Below are positions 48,411 to 58,625 of a stretch of 64,000 nt of DNA, in pieces. The translations under genes and the position numbers were made by a program. The number at the start of each line of letters is the position of its first letter. The first letter of the stretch is position 1. Source of the DNA: JAZKHT01 sp040385245 (lineage in GTDB: Bacteria; Pseudomonadota; Alphaproteobacteria; Rhodobacterales; Rhodobacteraceae); contig JAZKHT010000003.1 in assembly GCA_040385245.1 (NCBI GenBank), positions 62,001 to 126,000 of the forward strand, written 5' to 3'. Below the pieces are notes generated by a model, which ran no database searches, had not been told where the DNA came from, and saw only the letters and a list, made by a program, of their open reading frames with translations.

Positions 48411-51192
48411 CCCTGTCTCCTTCACCACCCCCGCCGACAAGGGCACCGATCACCGTGTCGGCGCGGCCTGTGGCTGCCTCAAGCCGGGCCGAAAGGGCGT
48501 CTTCGTCCGGCTCGCCGGTTTCGCGCAACAGAAAGGCCCGCCCGCCTATCCCCAAGGTGGCAAGATCCAAGGTCCGGTCTGTCAGCAGCCGTGTTCCGGC
48601 CTGCAACCGCCACAACAGCCTGTAGGCATCCAGCAGCGCCGTCTGCTCTGAATCCGACAGGATGGCCGCCTTTCGCCCCGCCGCGATCTGCCGTTCAACC
48701 TGCCGCGCTGGCGATCCGGCCCGCAGCGCCAGCATTTGCGCGGCCAGTTCGATGTCCATCAACCGGCCGGGGCCATTCTTTGCCTCCCAACTGCCCTTGG
48801 CTGGTTTGGCGGTTTGCAGCCGCGCGCGCATGTCGGCGACATCGGCGCGCACCTTCGGCCCCCGCCCCTTGTTCGGCAGCAGCGCACGGCGGAACTCTTC
48901 AACCTCGGTGGCCAGATCAGGGGAACCCACCAGCGCGCGGGCGCGGGTCAGGGCCAGATGCTCCCACGTCCAGGCTTCGGTTTCCTGATAGCTGACAAAG
49001 CTTTGCAGCGCCGTCGCCACCGGCCCCTGCCGCCCCGAGGGGCGCAGGCGCATGTCCACATCGTACAGTCGCCCTTCTGCCATGGGCGCGGTCAGGGCGG
49101 TGACAAGCCCTTGGGTCAGGCGCGCGTAATAGGGGCGTGGCGCAAGCGGGCGCGGCCCGTCCGAGGTTTCGACCCCGGCGGCATCGTAGATCACGATCAG
49201 ATCAAGGTCGGACCCGGCATTCAGACGGCCCGCCCCCAGACTGCCCATGCCCATGACCACCGCCCCGCGCCCCGGCATCGCCCCGTGCTTGCGCGCGAAA
49301 TCGGCGCAGACCACGGGCCAGAGGGCGGCAATCACCGCCTCGGCCAGATCGGCGTATTGCTTGGCCGCCTCGAAAGCATCCACCAGACCGCGCAGGTGAT
49401 GCACCCCGATGCGGAAATGCCATTCCTTCATCCAGCGCCGCGCGGCATCCAGCTTCTTTTCGTAATCCGGCACATCGGCCAGCACCTGCGTCAGGGTGTC
49501 CGCAAGCGCGCCGGTGCCCGGCCACGCGGAAAAGAACGCGCCACCGATCACCGCATCCAGAACGCCCGCGTTGCGCGACAGATACATCGCCAGCGCGGGT
49601 GCGGTGCCTGCGATGTCGATGATCAGATCGACCAGTTGCGGATTGGCGTCAAACAGGCTGAAGACCTGCACCCCGGCGGGCAGACCGGCCAGAAACCCGT
49701 CCAGCGCCACCAACGCCTCGCCCGGGTTGGCGGCGCGGTTCAGACGTTTCAGCAGCACCGGGCGCAACCGGCGAAAGATGCCCTGCGCCCGGTCCGACCG
49801 CAGCGCAGGATAGGACAACCAGCCGTCGACAATGGCGCGCGCCGCATCGGAAAGGGGCGGGCCGTCCTCGGCCTCGCCGGGGGCAAAGAAGCCTTCGGTC
49901 AGCCGGTCCACCGCGCCCAGGCGGTGCAGCAGGCCCGCGCGAAAGTCTGCATCATCCTGCCCGCAAAAGGCGGCGATGCGGGCCACCCCTTCGGCGGAGT
50001 TCGGCAGATCGTGGGTCTGGGCATCGCCGACCATTTGCAGGCGGTGTTCGACTTCGCGGTGGGCGCGGTAATGGTCGGTCAACTCGTCCGCCACGGCCTT
50101 TGGTATCCAGCCTTGCGCCGCCAGTGCGGCAAGCCCGCCAACCGTGGTGCGGTCGCGCAAGGACGGGTCGCGCCCCCCGGCGATCAACTGGCGGGTCTGG
50201 GTGAAGAACTCGATCTCGCGGATGCCGCCGACACCCAGTTTCATGTTGTGCCCCTCGATCACCACGGCCCCGTGCAGGCGGCGGTGGTCGCGGATGCGCA
50301 GGCGCATGTCATGGGCATCCTGAATGGCGGTGAAATCCAGATGCTTGCGCCAGACAAAGGGCGTCAACGTGGCCAGAAACCGCGCGCCCGCCGCAAGATC
50401 GCCAGCGCAGGGCCGGGCCTTGATATAGGCCGCGCGTTCCCAGGTGCGGCCGACACTTTCGTAATAGCTTTCCGCCGCCGCCATCGACAGGCAGACGGGC
50501 GTCACCGCCGCATCGGGGCGCAGGCGCAGATCGGTGCGAAAGACATAGCCCTCGGCGGTCTGGTCGGCCAGCAGCGCTGTCATCTTGCGGGTGACGCGGA
50601 TGAAGGCGGCGCGCGCCTCTTGCTCCGATCCGGGGTGCAGGGTTTCGTCGAACAGGCAGATCAGGTCGATGTCGGACGAATAGTTCAACTCGCCCGCGCC
50701 CATCTTGCCCATGGCAAGCGTCACCATCCCCGCGCAGGGGCCTGCATCACCGGGCAGCTTGCCGCGCCGCACCTCGTCTGCGATCAGGGCGCGCATCGAC
50801 AGATCGACGGCACAGTCGGCAAATGTGGTCAGCGCACCTGTCACAGCCTCAAGCCGCCAGACGCCGCCCAGATCGGCAAGGGCCGTCAGCAGCGCCACGC
50901 GCCGCTTTGCCACCCGCAAGGCAGGCCCCAGCCCATCCAGCGGGACCGTGTCCAGCGGGGCCAGCAGATCGGCAAAGGCGGTTTCGGGGGCGATGACAAG
51001 GGCGCTGCGCAGCCAGTCACCCTCGCGCGCCATCAGCCCGTTCAGATAGGGGCTGCACCCGGCGGCACCGGCCAGCAGCAATGCCAGATCGGGGCCAAGG
51101 TCGGCAAAGCTGCGCGCGACCCCGGCCCCCGCATCGCGGTCAAAGGGGATGGGTCGGCGGGTCAGGCGGGGGGCAAAGGCGGCATGGATCAT
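48385..51192 (-). CDS. glnE: Bifunctional glutamine synthetase adenylyltransferase/deadenylase
   Basis: GlnE controls glutamine synthetase by adding or removing AMP in response to PII and glutamine. It is 935 aa from ATG 51192 (MIHAAFAPRLTRR), close to the usual family length. Two nucleotidyltransferase domains are visible: GELNYSSDIDLICLFD in the N-terminal (deadenylase) half and GRLNAGSDLDLIVIYD in the C-terminal (adenylase) half, each with paired Asp ligands. The frame is open for 65 codons upstream (ATGs at 51249 and 51261 are alternatives), and no strong ribosome-binding site settles the start. It is divergent from ybaK by about 100 bp. Confidence 0.92.
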   Translation of the reverse strand: MIHAAFAPRLTRRPIPFDRDAGAGVARSFADLGPDLALLLAGAAGCSPYLNGLMAREGDWLRSALVIAPETAFADLLAPLDTVPLDGLGPALRVAKRRVALLTALADLGGVWRLEAVTGALTTFADCAVDLSMRALIADEVRRGKLPGDAGPCAGMVTLAMGKMGAGELNYSSDIDLICLFDETLHPGSEQEARAAFIRVTRKMTALLADQTAEGYVFRTDLRLRPDAAVTPVCLSMAAAESYYESVGRTWERAAYIKARPCAGDLAAGARFLATLTPFVWRKHLDFTAIQDAHDMRLRIRDHRRLHGAVVIEGHNMKLGVGGIREIEFFTQTRQLIAGGRDPSLRDRTTVGGLAALAAQGWIPKAVADELTDHYRAHREVEHRLQMVGDAQTHDLPNSAEGVARIAAFCGQDDADFRAGLLHRLGAVDRLTEGFFAPGEAEDGPPLSDAARAIVDGWLSYPALRSDRAQGIFRRLRPVLLKRLNRAANPGEALVALDGFLAGLPAGVQVFSLFDANPQLVDLIIDIAGTAPALAMYLSRNAGVLDAVIGGAFFSAWPGTGALADTLTQVLADVPDYEKKLDAARRWMKEWHFRIGVHHLRGLVDAFEAAKQYADLAEAVIAALWPVVCADFARKHGAMPGRGAVVMGMGSLGAGRLNAGSDLDLIVIYDAAGVETSDGPRPLAPRPYYARLTQGLVTALTAPMAEGRLYDVDMRLRPSGRQGPVATALQSFVSYQETEAWTWEHLALTRARALVGSPDLATEVEEFRRALLPNKGRGPKVRADVADMRARLQTAKPAKGSWEAKNGPGRLMDIELAAQMLALRAGSPARQVERQIAAGRKAAILSDSEQTALLDAYRLLWRLQAGTRLLTDRTLDLATLGIGGRAFLLRETGEPDEDALSARLEAATGRADTVIGALVGGGGEGDRDGETGSAD

Positions 51193-51290
51193 GGTGCCAG
51201 CATCGGGCGGCCTGCGGGCGGCGTCAATGCGCGCGCGGCACTTGTTCATCGCGCGATCCATAGCGATAAGGGCGGCAAAGGGGATGCGAC

Positions 51291-51761
51291 ATGAGCAAAA
51301 GCCTGACCCGCGTCGTGGCGGCCTTAAAGGCGGCGGGCCTTTGCGCGCAGCCGATGGAGATGACCGAAGACACCCGCACAGCACCACAGGCCGCCGCCGC
51401 GGCGGGCTGTGCCTTGGATCAGATCGTGAAATCCATCCTGTTCCGGGGGGTGGACAGCGGCGGGTTGCACCTGTTTCTGACCGCAGGCGGCAATCAGGTC
51501 GACCCGGCCAAAGCCAGCGCCCTGGCGGACGAGGGGTTGGAGCGTGCCGATGCCGCGATCATCCGCACCGTTACCGGCTTTGCCATCGGCGGGGTGGCTC
51601 CCTTGGGGCACCTGACGCCCCTGCCCGTCCGGTTCGATCCGCGCCTGCTGGATTTCGCGCTGGTCTGGGCCGCCGCTGGAACGCCGCGCCACATCTTTCC
51701 CGCCGCCCCGCGCGATCTGCTGCGCGCCAGCGGCGGGGTGGTGGCGGATTTCACCGCCTAG
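51291..51761 (+). CDS. YbaK/EbsC-family aminoacyl-tRNA deacylase
   Basis: The product is 156 aa and hydrolyses mischarged aminoacyl-tRNAs (Cys-tRNAPro in YbaK). The family segments are DQIVKSILFRG, VDPAKASALADEG and TGFAIGGVAPLGH, the last being the characteristic editing-domain motif. The exact tRNA substrate is not clear; ProX and YbaK types share these segments. It is convergent with the CaCA antiporter gene, overlapping by 4 bp, and divergent from glnE. Confidence 0.85.
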   Translation: MSKSLTRVVAALKAAGLCAQPMEMTEDTRTAPQAAAAAGCALDQIVKSILFRGVDSGGLHLFLTAGGNQVDPAKASALADEGLERADAAIIRTVTGFAIGGVAPLGHLTPLPVRFDPRLLDFALVWAAAGTPRHIFPAAPRDLLRASGGVVADFTA

Positions 51762-52669
51762 CCCATCAACGCCAGATATCCCGCGTAGACAGCCAGCAAT
51801 GCCGCCCCCGCCACGCGCGGCAACCCCCCAAGCACCGCCGCCAGCACCGTCAGGCCGATGGCGGTTGCCGCCACCCACGGCATGTCCAGCGACGAAAAGC
51901 GCGGATCGGCAGGAATGGGCGTGATCACGGCCGTGGTGCCCAAAATCCCGAACAGATTAAAGACGTTGGAGCCGACGACATTGCCCACCGCAATCTCTGT
52001 CTGCTTGCGGATTGCCGCGATCACCGAGGTCGCCATTTCCGGCAAGGATGTGCCCACCGCGACGATGGTCAGACCGATCACTGCCTCGGATATGCCAAAG
52101 CTGCGGGCGATATCGGTGGCGCTGTCCACCAGAAACCGCGCGCCGATCACCAGCACCACCAGACCGGCAAGGGTCATGGCAACGGCCTTCCACATCGGCG
52201 GCAGGGGTTTGATGTCCAGATCAGGCTCAGTCTTGCCGGTCAGGAACGCTGTTGCAAGGAAGATCAGCAGACCCAGCACCAAAACCAGCCCTTCGGCCCG
52301 CGTCACCGTCCCGTCCAGCAACATGACCCATATCACAGCCGACGCCGCCAGCATGAACCCAAGGTCGCGCCACAATTTGCGCACAGGGATCAGCAATGGC
52401 GCGATCAGGGCGGATATACCAAGGATCAGCAAGATGTTGGCAATGTTCGAGCCCAGCACGTTGCCGATGGCGATGGCGGGTTGCCCGGCAAGCGCTGCCT
52501 GAACCGACACCAGCATTTCCGGTGCCGATGTGCCAAAGCCCACGATGGTCAAACCGATCACCATGGGCGACAGTCTGAAATGCCGCGCGATGCCGGACGC
52601 GCCGCGCACCAGATACTCGCCCCCGAAAAACAACGCCACCAGACCAAGTACAAAGAACAGATAGGTCAA
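51758..52669 (-). CDS. CaCA-family calcium/sodium antiporter
   Basis: The product is 303 aa with about ten membrane segments. The two inverted alpha-repeats are visible: GLTIVGFGTSAPEM in the first half and GLTIVAVGTSLPEM in the second, each with the ion-binding glutamate. The start is a TTG at 52669 preceded by a GAGGGGGAGG ribosome-binding site; no ATG lies at the correct place. The upstream open frame is not homologous. It likely exports calcium in exchange for Na+ or H+. Confidence 0.88.
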   Translation of the reverse strand: MTYLFFVLGLVALFFGGEYLVRGASGIARHFRLSPMVIGLTIVGFGTSAPEMLVSVQAALAGQPAIAIGNVLGSNIANILLILGISALIAPLLIPVRKLWRDLGFMLAASAVIWVMLLDGTVTRAEGLVLVLGLLIFLATAFLTGKTEPDLDIKPLPPMWKAVAMTLAGLVVLVIGARFLVDSATDIARSFGISEAVIGLTIVAVGTSLPEMATSVIAAIRKQTEIAVGNVVGSNVFNLFGILGTTAVITPIPADPRFSSLDMPWVAATAIGLTVLAAVLGGLPRVAGAALLAVYAGYLALMG

Positions 52670-52812
52670 AACCGCCTCCCCCTCGCGCCGTTTCCGTCTG
52701 GCGCGTTTCGCCGATCTACATCGGGCGCGCAGAGCCGATTGCAAGGGCGGCGCGATGGGAAACCGAAGCGGGGCGTGCCGATTGTGCGCGCGCTGTGGTG
52801 CGGCGCCAACAA

Positions 52813-53196
52813 TCACCGTGGTTCGATCAGGTCCCACCTGTTGCCAAAGGGATCGCGCCAGACGGCGACAAGGCCATATGGTTCGACGCGGGTGGGTTCT
52901 TCAAACACCACGCCTGCGCGTTCCATCCATGTCCGGTCGCGGTGAAAGTCGTCCGTGTGCAGGAACAGGAACACGCGGCCCCCGGTCTGTTGTCCGATGG
53001 CCCCGCGCTGCACGTCCGTATCCGCGCGGGCCAGGACGAGACGGCACCCGCCGCCGGGGGGCGTGACCGTGACCCACCGCTTGTCGCCCTGATCCACGTC
53101 CTGCGTCAGCGAAAAGCCCATGACCCCGCAATAGAACGCGATGGCGATGTCATAGTCAGGCACCACCAGCGCAAGGGCGGCGATGGTCTGCGTCAT
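52813..53196 (-). CDS. VOC-superfamily (glyoxalase-like) protein
   Basis: The product is 127 aa with the vicinal-oxygen-chelate fold: two beta-alpha-beta-beta-beta modules, N-terminal VVPDYDIAIAFYCGVMGF and C-terminal GLVAVWRDPFGNRWDLIEPR. The final RDPFGNRWDLIEP segment is the usual signature. The substrate is not predictable; members include glyoxalases and resistance proteins. The start overlaps the bpt stop codon by 4 bp, so the two are coupled. Confidence 0.87.
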   Translation of the reverse strand: MTQTIAALALVVPDYDIAIAFYCGVMGFSLTQDVDQGDKRWVTVTPPGGGCRLVLARADTDVQRGAIGQQTGGRVFLFLHTDDFHRDRTWMERAGVVFEEPTRVEPYGLVAVWRDPFGNRWDLIEPR

Positions 53197-54029
53197 TCGC
53201 GCGGCAGGCGGGTTTCGGGCAGGTTGATGCGGGCGACCTGCTCGGCGATCGGATCGACCGACAGCGGGTGCAATTCAGCCCTGTGCTCGGACGGATTGCC
53301 GATGTCCTGCCATTGGCCGCCCTTGTAAATCTCAAGCGCGGGGAAGGTCGCCTTGTAGCCCATCTTGCGGCTGCCGGGCACCCAGTAGCCCAGATAGACA
53401 TACGGCAACCCCGCCTCGCGCGCGATGGCGATGTGGTCAAGGATCACATAGGTGCCCAAGGACAGGTCGGCCAGATCCGGGTCATAGAACGAATAGACCA
53501 TCGACAACCCGTCATCGAACACATCCGTCAGGCAGACCGCGGCAAGGGGCCGACCACGTTCGCCCAACGCAGGCGCGCGCGTGTATTCGATGACCCGGCT
53601 TTTGATCGGGGTTTCCTCGATCATCGCGGCGAATTCAAAGATGTCCATGTCGGCCATCCCGCCATCGGCGTGGCGGGTGTCCAGATAGCGGCGGAACAGG
53701 CTGAACTGGTCTTCGGTGGCCCAAGGTGAGGTGGCGTTGCGTTTTATGTCCGCCGTTCGGCGCAGGATCCTGCGGTGGGTGCGACCGGGTTCGAAATCGG
53801 CCACCCGGATGCGCGCCGACAGGCAGGCCGAACATTCCGCGCAGGACGGACGATAAAGCACATTCTGGCTGCGCCGAAAGCCCTGCTTGGACAGGGTGTC
53901 ATTCAACCGCTGCGCATGGTCGCCCTGCAATGCCGTGAACAGCTTACGCTCCATCCGCCCGTCCAGATACGGGCATGGCTGCGGGGCCGTCACATAGAAC
54001 TGGGGCGCGATGGGAAGGGTGTGGCGCAT
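53193..54029 (-). CDS. bpt: Aspartate/glutamate leucyltransferase (Bpt)
   Basis: This N-end-rule enzyme transfers leucine from Leu-tRNA to proteins with N-terminal Asp or Glu. It is 278 aa with the ATE N-terminal domain, cysteines in CAECSACLSARI, and the C-terminal acyltransferase fold including LGTYVILDHIAIAREAGLPY and YLGYWVPGSRKMGYKA. The length and YKGGQW end match alphaproteobacterial Bpt. It is followed by the VOC gene with a 4-bp overlap. Confidence 0.92.
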   Translation of the reverse strand: MRHTLPIAPQFYVTAPQPCPYLDGRMERKLFTALQGDHAQRLNDTLSKQGFRRSQNVLYRPSCAECSACLSARIRVADFEPGRTHRRILRRTADIKRNATSPWATEDQFSLFRRYLDTRHADGGMADMDIFEFAAMIEETPIKSRVIEYTRAPALGERGRPLAAVCLTDVFDDGLSMVYSFYDPDLADLSLGTYVILDHIAIAREAGLPYVYLGYWVPGSRKMGYKATFPALEIYKGGQWQDIGNPSEHRAELHPLSVDPIAEQVARINLPETRLPRE

Positions 54030-54102
54030 GGGTCAGAATGTCATGAAAACAGGCCCCACGTTAGCAAGGCCAAAGCCGCGCGCCAAGGACTGTCTTGGCC
54101 CC

Positions 54103-54555
54103 CTAGCCCCCCATCGGGCGGTTGATCGCCACCGATCCCAGCACGATGTCGGTCAAGCCTTGGGCACGCGATGAAATCAGCATCATGCCGACCGAAATCA
54201 CCTGCGGGATGACAAAGGCGACTGACAGGGAATAGCCCAAAGTGTGGGCGAATGCGGTGGCCGGATCAAAGGCCATGCCCTGCCGGTCCAGAAACGTCAG
54301 CGACAAAAGGCGCATCCCCGGCGTGGCCGATTTGCGCGACAGGCTGACCCAGCGATAGACAAAGCCGACGACCAGATACAGGACCGGCAGAAAGAACAGC
54401 GCGGTAAAGGCGGTGAACGGCACGATCAGCGCCGTGATCAGCGCGATCAGGATCATGTCGACGACCCAAGCCAAGCCCCGTTTGACGGGAACGCCGTCGT
54501 AGAATTCGGCGTGGCGGATCGGATCGGGCAGGACAGAGTTGGCAGGGCTGTACAT
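54103..54555 (-). CDS. RDD-family membrane protein
   Basis: The product is 150 aa with three or four membrane segments. The RDD motif is seen in RGLAWVVDMILIALITALIV (Arg, Asp) near the N-terminus, followed by GFVYRWVSLSRKSATPGMRLLSLTFLD. Some RDD proteins are transport-related. The start may be 54555 or the in-frame ATG 54588; neither has a strong ribosome-binding site. It lies upstream of bpt by 73 bp. Confidence 0.85.
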   Translation of the reverse strand: MYSPANSVLPDPIRHAEFYDGVPVKRGLAWVVDMILIALITALIVPFTAFTALFFLPVLYLVVGFVYRWVSLSRKSATPGMRLLSLTFLDRQGMAFDPATAFAHTLGYSLSVAFVIPQVISVGMMLISSRAQGLTDIVLGSVAINRPMGG

Positions 54556-54645
54556 CGCAGGGTCTTTCGTCAGGGCGCGGGCGGGCATGGCCCCCGCTGA
54601 AACTTGGGTCGGCGGGCGGCCCGCTGCGGGGCCGCCCCATCGTTA

Positions 54646-55089
54646 TCAGTATTCGCCACGCGGGGCCGCGTCGGTCGGTTCGGCCTTGTTGGTCCGGGCA
54701 CGGTCTTCCATGAAGGTGTCGAACTCTGACTTGTCCTTGGCTTCGCGCAGGCGTTGCAGGAACGCGTTGAACGCCTGTTGTTCATCTTCCAGTCGGCGCA
54801 GCGTTTCGGACTTGTAGGCGTCAAAGGCGCTGTTGCCCGACGGCGAATAGACGCCGCCCCAATGGGTTGCACGGGATTTGCGGCAATGGGTTCCGAACAT
54901 GGCGGTCCTCCAACGGTTGGTATAGGTGATATAGGCCAGCAGACCAAGGCCGACCGGCCAGAAAAAGACAAAGCCAAGGATCATCGAGACGATCCAGGCG
55001 GCCCTGCCCCGCGCATCAAGCCAGGCCTCGGCCCGGCGCGGCAGCGCAAGAATGCCACCAGACGGGCGGGCGGCGGTAAAGGTGTTCAT
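54646..55089 (-). CDS. DUF2852 domain protein
   Basis: The product is 147 aa with one or two membrane segments (AAWIVSMILGFVFFWPVG, LGLLAYITYT) and a hydrophilic C-terminal tail with a coiled coil (ETLRRLEDEQQAFNAFLQRLREAKDK) and a DPTDAAPRGEY-type end. The pattern matches the DUF2852 family of alphaproteobacteria, of unknown function. The start at 55089 follows a GGGGAGAGA ribosome-binding site. An inverted repeat lies in the leader. Confidence 0.85.
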   Translation of the reverse strand: MNTFTAARPSGGILALPRRAEAWLDARGRAAWIVSMILGFVFFWPVGLGLLAYITYTNRWRTAMFGTHCRKSRATHWGGVYSPSGNSAFDAYKSETLRRLEDEQQAFNAFLQRLREAKDKSEFDTFMEDRARTNKAEPTDAAPRGEY

Positions 55090-55116
55090 CGGCGGTCTCT
55101 CCCCGTGTTGCGGTTG

Positions 55117-55135
55117 ATGTGAAGTCTTTTCACAT
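55117..55135. promoter_or_regulatory. Inverted repeat upstream of the DUF2852 gene
   Basis: Arms ATGTGAA and TTCACAT with a 5-bp spacer lie 28–46 bp upstream of the start codon. A TATAAC-like −10 element lies roughly 45 bp further upstream on the minus strand, which would put the repeat in the 5' leader or near the promoter. It could be an operator or an RNA hairpin. Confidence 0.45.
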
Positions 55136-55208
55136 GAACCAAGATGCCCACGGCCCGCCCCCGCTTCAAGACCCATGTTATAATAATTTACATCGACGCC
55201 GGACAGAA

Positions 55209-55235
55209 AAAAGGGGGCCGGACTGGCCCCCTTTT
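55209..55235. terminator. Rho-independent terminator after the GST gene
   Basis: Arms AAAAGGGGGCC and GGCCCCCTTTT form an 11-bp stem with a 5-nt loop. On the minus strand it is followed by a run of six T residues, just past the stop codon at 55244, so it terminates the glutathione S-transferase transcript. Confidence 0.88.
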
Positions 55236-55243
55236 GGTGGTGT

Positions 55244-55852
55244 TTACGTCAGCAAACCTTCGGCCTTCATCGCGGCCTGCACGGCAGGACGGGCGGCCAC
55301 GCGGGCGCGCAGGGCGATCAGGTTCGGATAGGCCGCCAGATCGTGGCCCAGACTGCCTGACCAGTTGGTCACGGTGAACAGATAGCCATCGGCGGGGCTG
55401 AAGGTGTCGCCGGTCAGATAGCTGCGGCCATCCGACAGCAACGTTTCAATCCAGGCCAGCTTGCCATCCAGCACCGCCAGTTGCGCGGCCTTGGCATCGC
55501 CATCAAGCCCGCGGAACAGCGGCGAATAGGTCTTGTGCACCTCGGACGAGACGTAGTTCAGCATTTCCTGAACACGCGCGCGGGCCAGCGTGCCGGTCGG
55601 CGGCAACAGATCGTTGGCCCCGGCGACATCGGCCACATATTGCATGATCGCGACGCCTTCGGTCAGCACCTCGCCTCCGTCCAGCATCAGGGCGGGGACG
55701 GCACCCTTTGGGTTCACGCGGCGGAAATCACCGCCGCTTGCCGTGGTCTTGGCGCGGATATCGGCACGCTCGATCTCGAACGGGCGACCAACTTCGTGCA
55801 GGGTGATGTGCGAGGCAAGCGAACAGGCACCAGGGGAATAATACAGTTTCAT
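55244..55852 (-). CDS. Glutathione S-transferase
   Basis: The product is 202 aa: an N-terminal thioredoxin-like domain (MKLYYSPGACSLASHITLHE, with the beta-class Cys10) and VPALMLDGGEVLTEGVAIMQ, the glutathione-binding cis-proline and Glu/Ser region, then an all-helical C-terminal domain. The catalytic residue and length fit the beta-class (GstA). Substrates are not clear. The start may be 55858 (two more residues) or 55852. Confidence 0.92.
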   Translation of the reverse strand: MKLYYSPGACSLASHITLHEVGRPFEIERADIRAKTTASGGDFRRVNPKGAVPALMLDGGEVLTEGVAIMQYVADVAGANDLLPPTGTLARARVQEMLNYVSSEVHKTYSPLFRGLDGDAKAAQLAVLDGKLAWIETLLSDGRSYLTGDTFSPADGYLFTVTNWSGSLGHDLAAYPNLIALRARVAARPAVQAAMKAEGLLT

Positions 55853-56048
55853 GATCATCCTTTGCGCGTCCGGGCGACCTGCCCGGTCACATCCCAGCTA
55901 AGCCATGTGCGGGTGCAGAAAAACTCCGTAGGCGCGCGCAGCCCCTGTGCAGTGGTGCAGTTTTGCGAAAATTTCCCATTCGTCCGGCAAAACGTAATAT
56001 AAGTTCATTTTTTCACCCCACCGCGACACTTTAGACCTGTTTTTGCGG
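55853..56048. other. Intergenic region upstream of the ilv promoter
   Basis: The stretch between the GST start and the ilv promoter has an AT-rich part (near 55997–56035, with GTAATATAAG and six T residues). I see no open frame or operator I can support, although a GST promoter must lie in it. Confidence 0.4.
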
Positions 56049-56077
56049 TTGACGCCCCAAACGCCGCGTCCTAGTGT
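56049..56077 (+). promoter_or_regulatory. Promoter of the ilvBH operon
   Basis: TTGACG (56049–56054) and TAGTGT (56072–56077) are separated by exactly 17 bp. The −35 matches five of six bases of the sigma-70 consensus, the −10 four of six. It is 28 bp upstream of the leader-peptide start, consistent with a start of transcription near 56084. Confidence 0.7.
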
Positions 56078-56104
56078 CCGCCGCGTAGGCAAAAGGGGGC
56101 GGCA

Positions 56105-56149
56105 ATGTCCATTCTTGTACGTGTACGGAAAAGGCGCATGGGCCGGTAA
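56105..56149 (+). CDS. ilvL: ilv operon leader peptide (14 aa)
   Basis: The 14-codon frame reads MSILVRVRKRRMGR and ends TAA. It has four consecutive-region branched-chain codons (Ile, Leu, Val, then Val after Arg) written with codons uncommon in this GC-rich sequence (ATT, CTT, GTA, GTA). An AAAAGGGGGCGG ribosome-binding site precedes the ATG. The last codons form the 5' arm of the antiterminator hairpin. This is the layout of a classical attenuation peptide. Confidence 0.88.
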   Translation: MSILVRVRKRRMGR

Positions 56150-56176
56150 CGGTAGACCATCAGGTTCCCATGCGCC
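56133..56176 (+). promoter_or_regulatory. Antiterminator stem of the ilv attenuator
   Basis: GGCGCATGGG (56133–56142), inside the leader peptide frame, is the exact complement of CCCATGCGCC (56167–56176). A ribosome stalled at the Ile-Leu-Val codons leaves this arm free to pair. The 3' arm shares three bases with the 5' arm of the terminator, so only one of the two structures can be complete. Confidence 0.82.
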
Positions 56177-56201
56177 CCCGATTGACCCCCGGGGGCTTTT
56201 T
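56174..56201 (+). terminator. ilv attenuator terminator
   Basis: GCCCCCG (56174–56180) and CGGGGGC (56190–56196) form a 7-bp stem with a 9-nt loop, followed by TTTTT. It lies between the leader peptide and ilvB. Translation to the leader stop codon would block the antiterminator arm and let this stem form. Confidence 0.88.
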
Positions 56202-56236
56202 GTTGCCCGAACGATGTGATGACAGAGGATAAGACG

Positions 56237-57991
<1,755 letters not shown>

Positions 57992-57996
57992 TCCGT

Positions 57997-58061
57997 CGCA
58001 GCGGGGGTTTCACACCCCCGCACCCCCGTGGGATATTTTTTGAACAGATGAAGGGGAGCAG
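57997..58061 (+). repeat. Intergenic hairpin/GGATATTTT element, copy 4 (ilvB–ilvH)
   Basis: Nine nt after the ilvB stop GCGGGGGT (58001–58008) pairs with ACCCCCGC (58014–58021), then C-rich DNA, GTGGGATATTTTTTGAAC and AGATGAAGGGG, which supplies the ilvH ribosome-binding site. The first 45 nt are almost identical to copy 1. Confidence 0.82.
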
Positions 58062-58064
58062 GCC

Positions 58065-58625
58065 ATGTCGCCGCTCAATATCAAAAAAGGTTCAACCAGC
58101 CATTCGGCCTATGAACTGCGCGACCATCATTCGGAAATCATCGAACAGCATACGCTGGCGGTGCTGGTCGACAACGAAAGCGGTGTGCTGGCGCGGGTGA
58201 TCGGTCTGTTTTCCGGGCGCGGCTACAACATCGAAAGCCTGACCGTGGCAGAAGTGGACCACGAAGGCCACCGCAGCCGGATCACGGTCGTCACACGCGG
58301 CACCCCCGCCGTGATCGACCAGATCGAGGCGCAGCTGACCCGCATGGTCGCGGTCCACGAAGTGCATGACCTGACCGCCGAAGGCCCCTGCGTGCAACGC
58401 GAACTGGCGCTGTTCAAGGTCGCGGGCAAAGGCGAGGCCCGGATCGAGGCCCTGCGTCTGGCCGAGATTTTCCGCGCCAACGTGGTGGACAGCACGCTGG
58501 AATCCTTTGTGTTCGAGATCACCGGCACACCGGAAAAAATCGACGCCTTTGCCGATCTGATGCGCCCGCTTGGCCTGCGCGAAATGGCGCGCACCGGGGT
58601 GGCGGCCCTGTCGCGCGGGGCCTAA
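58065..58625 (+). CDS. ilvH: Acetolactate synthase small (regulatory) subunit
   Basis: This ACT-domain protein binds and activates the large subunit and gives feedback inhibition by valine. It is 186 aa: an ACT domain at about 27–105 (TLAVLVDNESGVLARVIGLF, FSGRGYNIESLTVAEVDH) and a C-terminal domain with DPAVRELALFKV-like and ARTGVAALSRG segments. The start follows the element copy 4, whose tail gives the ribosome-binding site. The 3' end overlaps the convergent enoyl-CoA hydratase gene by 4 bp. Confidence 0.94.
   Translation: MSPLNIKKGSTSHSAYELRDHHSEIIEQHTLAVLVDNESGVLARVIGLFSGRGYNIESLTVAEVDHEGHRSRITVVTRGTPAVIDQIEAQLTRMVAVHEVHDLTAEGPCVQRELALFKVAGKGEARIEALRLAEIFRANVVDSTLESFVFEITGTPEKIDAFADLMRPLGLREMARTGVAALSRGA

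Noticed and set aside
48736..51294. Plus-strand open frame of 852 codons opposite glnE
   Set aside because: It is antisense to a clear GlnE protein with both nucleotidyltransferase motifs; its composition (His, Gln, Arg, Gly rich) is typical of GC-rich shadow frames and it has no domain.
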